Origin: Acidobacteriota bacterium
Lineage (GTDB): Bacteria > Acidobacteriota > Blastocatellia > Pyrinomonadales > Pyrinomonadaceae
Assembly: GCA_018269005.1 (NCBI GenBank)
Contig: JAFDVK010000012.1
Location: 372,001-436,000, forward strand
Length of the DNA: 64,000 bases
Reading direction: 5' to 3'
The notes beneath the pieces were generated by a model that searched no databases, had not been told where the DNA came from, and saw only the letters and a list, made by a program, of their open reading frames with translations. The position numbers and the translations under genes are program-made. The stretch's first letter is position 1, and each line of letters begins with the position of its first letter. Shown here piece after piece: positions 37,435 to 46,248 of the stretch.

Positions 37435-37881
37435 CTAATCGCCGATTTCGACCGCCACCGTACGGCGTTTTACCGGCGATGAAAGCACGATGGTCGTCGT
37501 GGTGATGCCGTAGGGCGTGAGGAGGTCGATGACGTCCTGGAGGTGTTCGACCGAAGAGACGGCGATCTTCATGATGAAGGAATCCTCGCCGGTGCCGCGA
37601 TGGCACTCGAGAACCTCGTTCGAACTTTCAGCGACCTCGATGATGTGGCTGTAATCAACGCCCGTGATGCTCATCCTCACGAACGCCAAGATCGGCAAAC
37701 CGACACGTGAAGTATCGATCTCGGCACGGTAGCCTGTGATTATCTTTGAATCCTCAAGTTTGCGGACGCGCTCGATCACCGAAGGCGTGGTAAGGCCGAC
37801 CTGCCGCCCAAGTTCGGCATAGCTCGTGCGGGCATCTTCTTGAAGGATGTGAAGCACCTTTTGGTCGATCTCATCGAGCAT
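37435..37881 (-). CDS. Lrp/AsnC family transcriptional regulator
   Basis: The 148-residue protein has the AsnC-type helix-turn-helix (LDEIDQKVLHILQEDARTSY, then LGRQVGLTTPSVIERVRKLE; residues 2-48) and an effector-binding RAM domain with the GxGEDSF-type motif seen as RGTGEDSFIMKIAV. These regulators bind amino acids and form octamers. It is divergent from the aromatic amino acid hydroxylase gene, so control of phenylalanine/tyrosine breakdown is the likely role. Confidence 0.93.
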   Translation of the reverse strand: MLDEIDQKVLHILQEDARTSYAELGRQVGLTTPSVIERVRKLEDSKIITGYRAEIDTSRVGLPILAFVRMSITGVDYSHIIEVAESSNEVLECHRGTGEDSFIMKIAVSSVEHLQDVIDLLTPYGITTTTIVLSSPVKRRTVAVEIGD

Positions 37882-38056
37882 CGCTTTCTATTCTAAGGTA
37901 ATCGCCACTCATTTACTAATAATATGTGTTAGAACCGGCTCTATCCCTCACAATTCCCATTCAAATTTCAGATGGGGTCAATTAAAATAGATTATTTAGG
38001 ACAAACAACGCCGCTTTGATCGTTTTGGGCGGCACAAACTCACGGGGAGGAATCTA
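37882..38056. promoter_or_regulatory. Divergent regulatory region, Lrp-type gene / hydroxylase
   Basis: The 175-base spacer is AT-rich in its middle (TTTACTAATAATATGTGTTAG and ATTAAAATAGATTATTTAGG), as Lrp-family binding regions usually are. A strong ribosome site, GGGGAGGAA (38042-38050), precedes the hydroxylase ATG. Confidence 0.45.
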
Positions 38057-38968
38057 ATGACCATGGCCCTAACCGAATCAGCCGCAACGCCCACGGATGC
38101 CGACTTTGCTTCGACAGCCGCCGCGACAACAGCAACACAACTCCCGGAATTTCGCGACCTTAAATTTGAGAACATCAACGAGCTTCATCTCGATCACCCC
38201 GGTGCGAACGATCCCGAATACCGCGAACGCCGCGACTACATTGCGTCGCTTGCTAAACGCTTTCGCGAAACGGGCGAGGTTACGGACGTGGATTACACGG
38301 AGCGGGAGCAGGGCATCTGGCAATACGTAGCAAAGCGCTTAGAAGAACTGCATGAGAAACACGCGTCACCGTTCTACTTAAAGGCAAAACGCGACCTTGG
38401 TATCACGAACGAACGGATACCGCAGTTGACGGAGATGAACCGCCGCTTGAAGGAACTGACCGGCTTTCGGCTTGCGCCGATCGAAGGGCTTGTCGAAACG
38501 CGAGGTTTTCTATCGTGGCTCGGCTATCGTGTGATGCTCTCGACACAATACATACGCCATCATTCGCGGCCGGATTACACGCCCGAACCGGACGTGGTAC
38601 ACGAGTCTATCGGCCACATTCCGATGTTCACTAATCCGAACTTTGCCCAATTCTCGCAATCGATAGGCGAAGGAGCGCAAAGAGCGACGGACAAACAGAT
38701 CGAAGAGCTTGGACGGCTTTATTGGTTTACGGTCGAGTTTGGCCTGGTCGAACACGAAGGCGGAATCAAAGCCTATGGCGCCGGCCTGCTTTCGTCCTTT
38801 GGCGAGCTCGAGAACGCGTTCTCCGACAACGTAGAGCGACGTCCATTTGACCTCGAAAAGGTCATCAACACGCCGTACAACTACAGCGATATGCAGCCGA
38901 TCCTTTACGTCATTCCGTCGTATGCGGAGCTGAAGGAGGTGACGAGGAAATATATTGAAAGCCTCTAG
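38057..38968 (+). CDS. phhA: Aromatic amino acid hydroxylase, phenylalanine 4-monooxygenase type
   Basis: The 303-residue protein has the iron-binding [10 protein letters not shown] motif (two His) and the third ligand Glu in [11 protein letters not shown], all within the biopterin-dependent hydroxylase domain; PEPDVVHE and [19 protein letters not shown] are typical. It uses tetrahydropterin, Fe(II) and O2 to turn Phe into Tyr. The N-terminal 30 residues are low complexity. With hppD and hmgA 2-5 kb on, it begins a homogentisate pathway. A tryptophan hydroxylase activity cannot be excluded. Confidence 0.9.
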   Translation: MTMALTESAATPTDADFASTAAATTATQLPEFRDLKFENINELHLDHPGANDPEYRERRDYIASLAKRFRETGEVTDVDYTEREQGIWQYVAKRLEELHEKHASPFYLKAKRDLGITNERIPQLTEMNRRLKELTGFRLAPIEGLVETRGFLSWLGYRVMLSTQYIRHHSRPDYTPEPDVVHESIGHIPMFTNPNFAQFSQSIGEGAQRATDKQIEELGRLYWFTVEFGLVEHEGGIKAYGAGLLSSFGELENAFSDNVERRPFDLEKVINTPYNYSDMQPILYVIPSYAELKEVTRKYIESL

Positions 38969-38972
38969 GGCG

Positions 38973-39010
38973 GTTGTCTTATTGGACAACTTATGTTATG
39001 TTGTTAAGAA
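38973..39010 (+). promoter_or_regulatory. Putative operator/promoter of the first toxin-antitoxin pair
   Basis: GTTGTC-TTATTG-GACAAC (38973-38990) and the overlapping ACAAC-N9-GTTGT (38986-39004) are two dyads directly before the GTG start. TTATGTTATG in between gives a -10-like TATGTT. The arrangement suggests autorepression. Confidence 0.4.
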
Positions 39011-39358
39011 GTGAAAATTTTGCGAGAAGTTGTCTTTTACAAGAATCATTTGACGGATTTCCTGGAGACTCTTCCGATCAAAACCGCGAAGAAGATCTAC
39101 TGGACGATTGATCTGGTAAGGCGTTTGAACGTTGTTCCCGAAACGTATTTGAAGAAGTTAGCGGATGCAGACCGGCTGTTCGAGATTCGGGTCGAATTTG
39201 GCGGTGATATTTTTCGGGTGTTGTGTTTCTTTGATGAAGGCAACTTAGTTGTGCTGACGAACGGCTTTCAAAAGAAAAGCCAGCGGACGCCAAGAAATGA
39301 GATAGACCGGGCATTAAGAATAAGGGATGAATACTATGGCGAGAAGCAAAAACATTAG
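39011..39358 (+). CDS. RelE/HigB-superfamily toxin (Gp49-like)
   Basis: The 115-residue protein with a GTG start has the phage-derived Gp49-like/HigB pattern: FYKNHLTDFLETLPIKTAKK at the start, LFEIRVEFGGDIFRVLCFFD and LVVLTNGFQKKSQRTPRNEI. Such toxins are ribosome-dependent mRNA interferases. The gene overlaps the following antitoxin gene. Toxin-first order and an Xre antitoxin are typical of higBA modules. Confidence 0.88.
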   Translation: MKILREVVFYKNHLTDFLETLPIKTAKKIYWTIDLVRRLNVVPETYLKKLADADRLFEIRVEFGGDIFRVLCFFDEGNLVVLTNGFQKKSQRTPRNEIDRALRIRDEYYGEKQKH

Positions 39359-39638
39359 AACGTTGGATGAAGTACTAGACGAGAAATTTGGAAAGCGTGG
39401 AACCGCCACCCGCACGGAATACGAGCGGGGCTTCGAAGAGTTCAAACTCGGCTATTTGATCCAGGAAGCTCGAAAGAAGAAAGGCCTAACGCAGCAGGAG
39501 CTTGCCGAGAAGGCCGGGACGAACAAGGCCTATATCTCGCGCGTTGAGAACGACATCAAGGACGTGCGGATATCCACCTTGCGCAAGATCGTTGAGACGG
39601 GCCTCGGCGGGAAGCTGGAGTTGGCAGTTAAGTTGTAG
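39336..39638 (+). CDS. HigA-like Xre-family antitoxin
   Basis: The ATG at 39336 gives 100 residues (an in-frame ATG three codons upstream is possible). The helix-turn-helix is IQEARKKKGLTQQELAEKAG with YISRVENDIKDVRISTLRKI after it. It would neutralise the preceding toxin and repress the operon. It overlaps the toxin gene by 23 bases, so production is coupled. Confidence 0.88.
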   Translation: MARSKNIRTLDEVLDEKFGKRGTATRTEYERGFEEFKLGYLIQEARKKKGLTQQELAEKAGTNKAYISRVENDIKDVRISTLRKIVETGLGGKLELAVKL

Positions 39639-39645
39639 AAAAGAG

Positions 39646-40848
39646 ATGTTGAAGAAACTTTTTATATTGGTCTTTGTTGGGATATTGGGAGCCGTCTTTG
39701 CGTCGCCGATGTTCGGGCAGGAGGCCGACCCGCTGCTCGCTCCGGGGACTACGGTTCCATTTACCGTCGATGCTGACAGGTCGGCAACCTTCAGCGTCGA
39801 TCTCACGGCCGACGGTTTCGCCCAGTTCGCATGGGCGGCGGGTGAAGACAGCAGCTTCCTCTACGAAATAGCGGACAGCGCCGGAAAGTCGCTGCAGAAA
39901 GGTGATTCGGGCTGGGTCAAGGCCGCGTATTTCGTCGCGCCGAAGCAAGGCGTCTATTCGATCCGGCTCTACATCGACCCAAAAGCAGAGGATAAAAAAA
40001 CGCAGTCCGGAACGCTGACGTACAAGAATGATTTTACGATCCCAAAGGGCGGAAAAGTGAAGGCATCGCGAAAACTTGCAGGCTATGATGTCCAACTTGT
40101 TGACGTCGCCGACACAGACGACACGCCCGGGGATTCGTTTGTCATCGTAAAGAAAGGCGGTGTTATAAAGAACCTCCTTCACAGCGATTTCAGCTCGCCG
40201 ATAATGGGCTACTCGTTCTCGGGGTTGGTGGAAAAGAATGCACCTGCTTCCGAGAAGCGTGCCGCGGCTCTCATAAACAACACGCCCGACAAGACGGGCG
40301 ACGGCAACCCGGACGTGATGCTCGAATATTATTCGGGCGGCGCACACTGCTGCACCACATACTACTTTATTGAACTTCCCAAAAGCGGTCCGGTTGCGAT
40401 CCGCGAGGTCGATACCGGTAACGCCGGAATGATACCGATCTCAAAGGCTGCGTCGGGCGGATTGCGTTTTGAAACGGCGGACAATGCGTGGGCATACTGG
40501 AATATGTCGTTCGCGGGGTCGCCGATGCCTTCCGTTATCCTCGAATTCAAAGACGGGGTCGCAAAACCGAATTTTGCCCTGATGAAAAAGCCCGCCCCGA
40601 GCATGGCAGTTCTAAAACGAAAGGCCGCGGCCGCAAGCAAGAAGATCTCGAACGATCCCTACACGGAGCCGTCGATGGATTTCGAAGATGCATTTTGGAG
40701 CGAGATGATCGACCTCGCCTTCACCGGCCACGAAGACCTCGCCTGGCAATATTTCGACCTGGTCTGGCCAAAGGCAAAACCCGGCAAGGCGAAGTTCCTT
40801 GCGGATTTTAAGGAAACTTTGGCGGGGAGCTATTACGGCGAAAAGTAA
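39646..40848 (+). CDS. Secreted protein of unknown function
   Basis: The ATG at 39646 starts a signal peptide (MLKKLFILVFVGILGAVFAS) and is preceded by GAAAAGAG; the frame is open upstream inside the antitoxin gene. The 400-residue mature part begins with a beta-rich segment resembling pre-peptidase C-terminal domains (VDADRSATFSVDLTADGFAQ) and has a GDGNPDVMLEYYSGGAHCCT motif, a D-x-D/FG-GAP-like loop followed by a vicinal Cys pair. The C-terminal helices (AWQYFDLVWPKAKPGKAKF) are also seen in small proteins of this kind. Function unknown; co-transcription with the toxin-antitoxin pair is possible but probably not meaningful. Confidence 0.75.
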   Translation: MLKKLFILVFVGILGAVFASPMFGQEADPLLAPGTTVPFTVDADRSATFSVDLTADGFAQFAWAAGEDSSFLYEIADSAGKSLQKGDSGWVKAAYFVAPKQGVYSIRLYIDPKAEDKKTQSGTLTYKNDFTIPKGGKVKASRKLAGYDVQLVDVADTDDTPGDSFVIVKKGGVIKNLLHSDFSSPIMGYSFSGLVEKNAPASEKRAAALINNTPDKTGDGNPDVMLEYYSGGAHCCTTYYFIELPKSGPVAIREVDTGNAGMIPISKAASGGLRFETADNAWAYWNMSFAGSPMPSVILEFKDGVAKPNFALMKKPAPSMAVLKRKAAAASKKISNDPYTEPSMDFEDAFWSEMIDLAFTGHEDLAWQYFDLVWPKAKPGKAKFLADFKETLAGSYYGEK

Positions 40849-40886
40849 ATACGGGCAGTTGAACTCCCAATGAAATAGGAATTGTA

Positions 40887-42032
40887 ATGATCACAGAAAC
40901 GCAAACAGTAGTAGATAACGATGTAGCGGTTAAGAATCCGCTTGGGCTAAAGAAGATACATCACGTTGAGTTTTACGTTGGCAATGCGAAGCAGGCGGAG
41001 TTTTATTATCGCAAGGCATTTGGTTTTTCGCGTGCGGCGTATTCGGGACTCGAGACGGGCAACCGCGAGACGACAAGTTATTTGATGCGCCAGACGAATA
41101 TCAATTTCGTGCTGACGACGCCGATGGGGCCTGAGCATCCGGCTGCCGAACACATCAAGCAGCACGGCGACGGTGTGAAGGACATTGCGTTCTACGTCGA
41201 AGATGCCGACCACGCCTTTAATGAGGCGGTGAAACGCGGAGCTCGACCGGTCGTCGAACCGCACGATCTTGCAGACGATAACGGCTCTGTCCGCCACGCG
41301 GCGATCGGCACGTATGGCGACACGATCCATTCACTTATTTCCTACAACACGAACAACGGACACAATTATTCCGGTCCGTTCCTTCCCGGTTTTACTGAAC
41401 AAAATGTCGAAGGCGATGCGACCGGCATAATGCTCGTTGATCATATCGTCGGCAACGTCGAATTGGGGAAGATGAACGAATGGTGCGATTTTTATCGCGA
41501 TGTGATGGGCTTTCACCGCTACATCACGTTCGATGACAAGGATATCTCGACCGAGTATTCGGCCCTGATGTCGATCGTGATGAGCGACGGCCAGCACAAC
41601 ATCAAATTCCCGATCAACGAACCTGCAGAAGGAAAGGGCGGTAAATCGCAGATCCAGGAATACATCGATTTTTACCGCTCGGCCGGCGCACAGCACATCG
41701 CGCTTCTTTGCCGCGACATTCTTCATACCGTCGGCAAACTGCAGGAGAACGGCATCGAGTTCCTTCGCGTTCCCGATGAATACTATGAAGAGATCCCCGA
41801 ACGCGTCGGCGAGATCGACGAAAGCATTGAGGACCTGAAACGTCTCGGCATCTTGGTCGATCGCGATGACGAAGGCTACCTGCTTCAGATATTCACAAAG
41901 CCGGTCGAAGACCGCCCGACGGTTTTTTTCGAGATCCTCCAGCGAAAAGGCTGCAAAGGCTTTGGCAAAGGCAACTTTAAGGCGCTATTCGTCTCTATAG
42001 AAGAAGAACAGCGACGCCGCGGCAATCTCTGA
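40887..42032 (+). CDS. hppD: 4-hydroxyphenylpyruvate dioxygenase
   Basis: The 381-residue protein is a two-domain vicinal-oxygen-chelate enzyme. The iron ligands are His in VDHIVGNVE, His in [13 protein letters not shown] and Glu in [10 protein letters not shown]. It converts 4-hydroxyphenylpyruvate to homogentisate, the second step after transamination of Tyr. AGGAATT lies five bases before the ATG. It faces the permease gene, which ends 18 bases on in opposite direction. Confidence 0.97.
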   Translation: MITETQTVVDNDVAVKNPLGLKKIHHVEFYVGNAKQAEFYYRKAFGFSRAAYSGLETGNRETTSYLMRQTNINFVLTTPMGPEHPAAEHIKQHGDGVKDIAFYVEDADHAFNEAVKRGARPVVEPHDLADDNGSVRHAAIGTYGDTIHSLISYNTNNGHNYSGPFLPGFTEQNVEGDATGIMLVDHIVGNVELGKMNEWCDFYRDVMGFHRYITFDDKDISTEYSALMSIVMSDGQHNIKFPINEPAEGKGGKSQIQEYIDFYRSAGAQHIALLCRDILHTVGKLQENGIEFLRVPDEYYEEIPERVGEIDESIEDLKRLGILVDRDDEGYLLQIFTKPVEDRPTVFFEILQRKGCKGFGKGNFKALFVSIEEEQRRRGNL

Positions 42033-42050
42033 TCCGGCTTAACCTCCAGC

Positions 42051-43436
42051 TTAGCCGTCAGCCTGAAGCTCGCCGCTAACCGATCCTGATCGGATCATGC
42101 GAAAGATCGGGTAGCTGATGATCAGTACAACTATGGCGCACGCGCTCGGGAATGGGTTGCTTACGGTATAGCCGATTAAGAGCAGCACAGCGAATAGGAG
42201 CATCAACAGCGGCACATACGGGTAACCGATCGTTCGGAACGGGCGCGGCGTGTCGGGTTCGCGGCGGCGGAGAACGTAAAGCGAGACGTTTATCAGGATC
42301 ATCGCTACGAGGATGAAGAACTGACCAACTGCAAGAAGCAGTTCGAACGTCCCGATCGTGGTCAGGATGACGGCGCATGCTGCCGTTAGGATCAATGCAA
42401 CTATCGGCGTGCCGCCTCTGTTTACCTTTGTCGCTCCGTGAAAGAACAAGCCCTCGCGGCCGAGAGCGAAAAGTATCCTCGGCGCCATCATCAGGATCGC
42501 GTTGATTATACCGATCAGTGAGACAAGAGCCAGGATCGTCACGACCTGGCCGCCCCGCTCGCCGAGCAGAACTCTCAATGCATCTGCTCCGGCAAATTTT
42601 GAGCCGCCAAATTGCGACAATGGCAGTACATACAGAAACGCCAAATTCACTAGCAAATAGATCGCAATGATCAGCAAAGTTCCGCCAAATAGTGAACGCG
42701 GCAAGTGCCGCGTCGGGTCAGTATCCTCTTCCGAAAAATAGATCGGTGCATACCAGCCGTCGTAGGTCGAAAGTACAAGCTGGAATGCAAGAATGAATGC
42801 TACAACGGACGGCCATAATCCTGTCGAAACGATCGAACCGGTGTCATTCTGGCCTTGTTCCGCTACGCCGCCTTGCCCGCCTATAACGAAGCACATCACA
42901 ACAAACGCGATCAATGCCAAAGCTTTAAGGGCGGAAAATATCTTTTGAGTGTCGCTTCCAGTCCTTACGCCGATCACATTCAATACTGACATTGTCAGCA
43001 GGACGGCGAGGCTGAAAAATATCCGCCCGCCGTACATATTCGGAGCAATGAGCCCTGATGCGTATTCGCCGAAAACCACCGAAATAAAAGCGACCGCCAA
43101 GGTATTATTCAGCCAATCACACCATCCTACGACAAAGCCGCCGTATCCGCCGTATGCACGCTGAGCATAGGCATACATTCCGCCCGCTCGCGGGACCATT
43201 GACGCGAGTTCTGCGACATAATTGGCATTTAGCAATGCGTAAACGCCGCCGAGCGTCCATACGAGCATTATCATCCAAGGGGAAGAAAGCAGTTCGGCGA
43301 CCGGCCCGGGTGAACGTAGGATGCCGACGCCGATCGTACCGCCGATGCAGATCGCAACACCAAAGCCGACACCTAAGACCTTTAAGAGCTTTCCTTTCTC
43401 AACGCGCCGTTCATCGGCCGTAAGGGTTGCATCCAT
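42051..43436 (-). CDS. APC-family amino acid permease
   Basis: The ATG at 43436 gives 461 residues; the longer frame to 43556 crosses the regulatory dyad. About 12 helices; the first has the APC motif GVAICIGGTIGVGILRSPGP. The family imports or exchanges amino acids across the inner membrane. Placed between hppD and hmgA and divergent from hmgA, it probably brings in phenylalanine or tyrosine, though the substrate is not shown by sequence. Confidence 0.9.
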   Translation of the reverse strand: MDATLTADERRVEKGKLLKVLGVGFGVAICIGGTIGVGILRSPGPVAELLSSPWMIMLVWTLGGVYALLNANYVAELASMVPRAGGMYAYAQRAYGGYGGFVVGWCDWLNNTLAVAFISVVFGEYASGLIAPNMYGGRIFFSLAVLLTMSVLNVIGVRTGSDTQKIFSALKALALIAFVVMCFVIGGQGGVAEQGQNDTGSIVSTGLWPSVVAFILAFQLVLSTYDGWYAPIYFSEEDTDPTRHLPRSLFGGTLLIIAIYLLVNLAFLYVLPLSQFGGSKFAGADALRVLLGERGGQVVTILALVSLIGIINAILMMAPRILFALGREGLFFHGATKVNRGGTPIVALILTAACAVILTTIGTFELLLAVGQFFILVAMILINVSLYVLRRREPDTPRPFRTIGYPYVPLLMLLFAVLLLIGYTVSNPFPSACAIVVLIISYPIFRMIRSGSVSGELQADG

Positions 43437-43598
43437 GCATTTTTCTCCTAACAAGGTTTTCTGGGCAGGTGGTACCTTGCGTATAACGCAAGGAGAATAC
43501 GTTAAGTTCGCGGCAAACACAACCCGTAAATTGTGGCTTCCAAGCACCCGTAACACGCGATCTTTGGCTGACCTGTGCTATCTTTTGCACAGACACAT
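43437..43598. promoter_or_regulatory. Divergent promoter region, permease / hmgA, with dyad
   Basis: A perfect 19-base dyad, CCTTGCGT-ATA-ACGCAAGG, lies at 43475-43493, 38 bases from the permease start and 105 from hmgA. It is a good candidate operator for joint control of uptake and breakdown. I did not find a second copy near phhA or hppD. Confidence 0.55.
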
Positions 43599-44960
43599 AT
43601 GCATCTGAAATATCAAACAGGGTTTGGCAATGAGTTTGCGACAGAGGCTGTTGAAGGAGCTCTACCGATCGGGCGAAATTCGCCGCAGAAGGCACCGCTC
43701 GGGCTTTATGCCGAGCAGTTTTCGGGGACGGCGTTTACCGTTCCGCGTGCGCAGAATCGGCGTACGTGGAAGTATCGAATAAGGCCGAGCGTTCTGCACA
43801 AGCCGTTCGTGCCGTATTCAGAGGTTCACGGCGAGGCGAAAGCTGCGTTGTTCCGCTCAACGCCCTTTGACGAGGTTGTGACTACGCCGAATCAGCTTCG
43901 CTGGGATCCTATTCCGCTTCCGACGGAGCCGACAGATTTTGTTGATGGCATCACCACTATCGCGGGCAACGGCGACCTCTTTGGCCAGGCAGGCATCGGC
44001 GTTCACATCTATGCATTTAACAAGAGCATGGATGACCGATACTTCTATAACGCTGACGGCGAGATGTTGATCGTGCCGGAGATGGCGGCGTTGACGATCC
44101 GCACTGAGCTCGGTGTTCTGGAAGTTACGCCGGGCGACATCGCAGTGATACCGAGAGGATTGCGGTTTGCGGTCGAGATCGCACAAGAGAACCACCCCGC
44201 CGACGAAAGGTCGGCACCCCTCCTTCGTAAGGAGGGGAGCTTAGCTGCTCGTGGTTATATCTGCGAGAATTACGGGTCGCATTTCCGCCTGCCCGAACTT
44301 GGGCCGATCGGTGCGAACTGTCTCGCGAACGCACGCGATTTTGAAACGCCCGTCGCGTGGTTCGAGGACAAGGAAGGTGAGTGCGAGATCGTTGCGAAAT
44401 TCGGCGGTCAACTGTGGTCGTGTACGAGCGGACATTCTCCGCTCGATGTCGTCGCATGGCACGGCAACAACGTGCCGTATCGCTACGACCTTCGGCGCTT
44501 CAACACGATCGGCTCGATCTCTTACGATCACCCCGACCCGTCTATTTTCACCGTACTTACTTCTCCCTCGGGCGAACCGGGCGTTGCGAATTGCGACTTT
44601 GCGATCTTTCCCGACCGCTGGCTCGTAGGCGAAGACACGTTTCGCCCGCCGTGGTATCACCGCAACACGATGAGCGAATATATGGGCCTCGTTTACGGTC
44701 AATACGACGCTAAAGAAGAAGGCTTCGTCGCGGGCGGCGGCTCGCTCCACAATCAAATGTCGGCTCACGGCCCCGATCTGGACGCGTTCGAAAAAGCTTC
44801 GAACGCCGACCTTAAACCGCAAAAACTCGAAGGCACGATGGCATTCATGTTCGAATCACGATACATCATCCGCCCAACGCGCTTTGCAATGGAAACGTCG
44901 AAGCTCCAACACGAATACAGCGAGGTCTGGCAAGGACTCAAGAAGAATTTTCACAAATAA
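43599..44960 (+). CDS. hmgA: Homogentisate 1,2-dioxygenase with in-frame palindromic insert
   Basis: The ATG at 43599 begins the conserved [20 protein letters not shown]; an ATG eight codons upstream is possible. The 453-residue enzyme opens the ring of homogentisate to maleylacetoacetate. Iron ligands are in [14 protein letters not shown] (His, Glu) and in [11 protein letters not shown] (His). It is about 20 residues longer than usual because of an extra stretch at about residues 197-217 ([18 protein letters not shown]) between the conserved RFAVEIA and [10 protein letters not shown]. This stretch is coded by two perfect DNA hairpins. The next pathway enzymes (maiA, fahA) are not in the window. 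Confidence 0.95.
   Translation: MHLKYQTGFGNEFATEAVEGALPIGRNSPQKAPLGLYAEQFSGTAFTVPRAQNRRTWKYRIRPSVLHKPFVPYSEVHGEAKAALFRSTPFDEVVTTPNQLRWDPIPLPTEPTDFVDGITTIAGNGDLFGQAGIGVHIYAFNKSMDDRYFYNADGEMLIVPEMAALTIRTELGVLEVTPGDIAVIPRGLRFAVEIAQENHPADERSAPLLRKEGSLAARGYICENYGSHFRLPELGPIGANCLANARDFETPVAWFEDKEGECEIVAKFGGQLWSCTSGHSPLDVVAWHGNNVPYRYDLRRFNTIGSISYDHPDPSIFTVLTSPSGEPGVANCDFAIFPDRWLVGEDTFRPPWYHRNTMSEYMGLVYGQYDAKEEGFVAGGGSLHNQMSAHGPDLDAFEKASNADLKPQKLEGTMAFMFESRYIIRPTRFAMETSKLQHEYSEVWQGLKKNFHK
44190..44245. repeat. Palindromic element inserted in frame in hmgA
   Basis: Two adjacent perfect hairpins, GCCGAC-GAAAG-GTCGGC (44199-44215) and CCCCTCCTT-CGT-AAGGAGGGG (44217-44237), coincide with the residues missing from usual homogentisate dioxygenases. 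The form is like intergenic palindromic repeats and like Rickettsia palindromic elements inside genes. Confidence 0.7.
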
Positions 44961-45059
44961 AAACACTTGAAACGGGCCTGATCTTATCCGCAGCCGGGAT
45001 CGGTCCGCTTACCAACTGCCCGTTCGAGGAGTATCCTAGAGACATAGGAGTAAAAGCAT

Positions 45060-45509
45060 ATGTCTATCAAACGAACATCAGAAGCAAAATGGAACGACAG
45101 CGTTACGGAGGGCAGCGGCGAGGTCAAGCTCGGCAGCGGTGCATTCGCGGGGCCGTATTCTTTCAACTCGCGTTTTGGCGACGACACGAAGGCGACGAAC
45201 CCTGAGGAATTGATCGCGGCGGCACACGCCGGCTGTTTTTCAATGGCGTTCTCGCTGATCCTCGGCAAATCCGGTTTTACGCCGAAAAGCATCGAGACAA
45301 AGGCGAGCGTCTATATCGAACAGCAAGGCGAAGGCTTTGCGATCCCGAAGATCGAACTTGTCACCGTGGCTGACGTGCCTAACATCTCGAACGAAGAGTT
45401 CCAAACGATCGCCGAAACCGCAAAGGCAAATTGCCCGGTCTCAAAGGTGCTCGCCGCCGCCGAGATCACGCTCGACGCGACACTCAAGAAAGCCGAGGCC
45501 GCCGCTTAG
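45060..45509 (+). CDS. OsmC family peroxiredoxin
   Basis: The 149-residue protein has the OsmC-type start (RTSEAKWNDSVTEGSGEVKL), the first catalytic Cys in AAAHAGCFSMAFSLIL (about Cys62) and the second in AKANCPVSKVL (about Cys127). It reduces organic hydroperoxides with two Cys. A TAGGAG ribosome site lies 9 bases before the ATG. It follows hmgA on the same strand, 99 bases on, and may share stress-related control. Confidence 0.94.
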   Translation: MSIKRTSEAKWNDSVTEGSGEVKLGSGAFAGPYSFNSRFGDDTKATNPEELIAAAHAGCFSMAFSLILGKSGFTPKSIETKASVYIEQQGEGFAIPKIELVTVADVPNISNEEFQTIAETAKANCPVSKVLAAAEITLDATLKKAEAAA

Positions 45510-45575
45510 AAAATAGGTGACCGCGAAAGGCAGCCTCTCCTTGTGAGCCGAGCTGGCTTTGCTCGTAGAAAACCA

Positions 45576-45611
45576 TTGAAATACATGTAGCCCATCGGCT
45601 ACAATGGTCTA
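45576..45611 (+). promoter_or_regulatory. Promoter and operator of the second toxin-antitoxin pair, leaderless
   Basis: TTGAAA (45576-45581) and TACAAT (45600-45605) form a sigma-70-type promoter with an 18-base spacer. The dyad TGTAGCC-CATC-GGCTACA (45586-45603) covers the -10. The toxin ATG is at 45611, five bases after the -10, where transcription itself should start, so the mRNA is probably leaderless. Confidence 0.65.
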
Positions 45612-45904
45612 TGATAGAGGTTAGGCAGACAGATATCTTTGTGAAATGGCTGCTTGGCCTCCGCGACGCAAAGGCTCGAGCTCGTATTTACGCAAGAATA
45701 GACCGACTTGAGATGGGAAATCCCGGTGACGTGAAGCCAGTGGGCGAAGGCGTCTCTGAAATACGGATCGATTATGGCCCGGGATACAGGCTATATTTTA
45801 TGCAGCGCGGTTCGACTCTTGTCATTCTGCTCGCGGGTGGAGACAAGGGTTCGCAGGCGAAAGATATTAAACGGGCCAAAGGTATCGCAACGGAGTTTCA
45901 CTAA
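45611..45904 (+). CDS. RelE/ParE-superfamily toxin, addiction module killer protein
   Basis: The 97-residue protein has the family pattern: VRQTDIFVKWLLGLRDAKAR, then VGEGVSEIRIDYGPGYRLYF and LLAGGDKGSQAKDIKRAK. Proteins of this group (PF05973-like) usually act as mRNA interferases with a helix-turn-helix antidote. The stop overlaps the antidote ATG by one base. Confidence 0.93.
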   Translation: MIEVRQTDIFVKWLLGLRDAKARARIYARIDRLEMGNPGDVKPVGEGVSEIRIDYGPGYRLYFMQRGSTLVILLAGGDKGSQAKDIKRAKGIATEFH

Positions 45905-46197
45905 TGGCAAAGATAACAACAACTAGATACGACGTTGCCGAGTATCTTCGAACTCCCGAAGAGATGGCTGCCTATCTCGAGGCGTGCATAGAGGAATCGG
46001 GTGGTGATGCGGCTTTCGTTGCAAAGGCGCTTGGCAACATCGCCCGTGCAAAGGGTATGTCGCAGGTCGCTCGCGATGCCGGACTTTCCCGCGAGAGTCT
46101 CTACAAAGCTTTGTCCGGAGAGCGTACGCCGAGCTTTGACACGATCTTAAAGGTCATCGCCGCCCTCGGTCTCAAACTGCACGCGGAACCGAGCTGA
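45904..46197 (+). CDS. Addiction module antidote protein, HigA-like
   Basis: The 97-residue protein has the antidote family start (YDVAEYLRTPEEMAAYLEAC) and a C-terminal helix-turn-helix (SQVARDAGLSRESLYKALSG, then FDTILKVIAALGLKL). It would bind the preceding toxin and the dyad in the promoter. TAATG overlap with the toxin gene shows translational coupling. Confidence 0.93.
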   Translation: MAKITTTRYDVAEYLRTPEEMAAYLEACIEESGGDAAFVAKALGNIARAKGMSQVARDAGLSRESLYKALSGERTPSFDTILKVIAALGLKLHAEPS

Positions 46198-46248
46198 TTT
46201 AGCCTGATGGTAGTTGTTATTGGAACAAGTTTACGGTAGGTTACTGCG

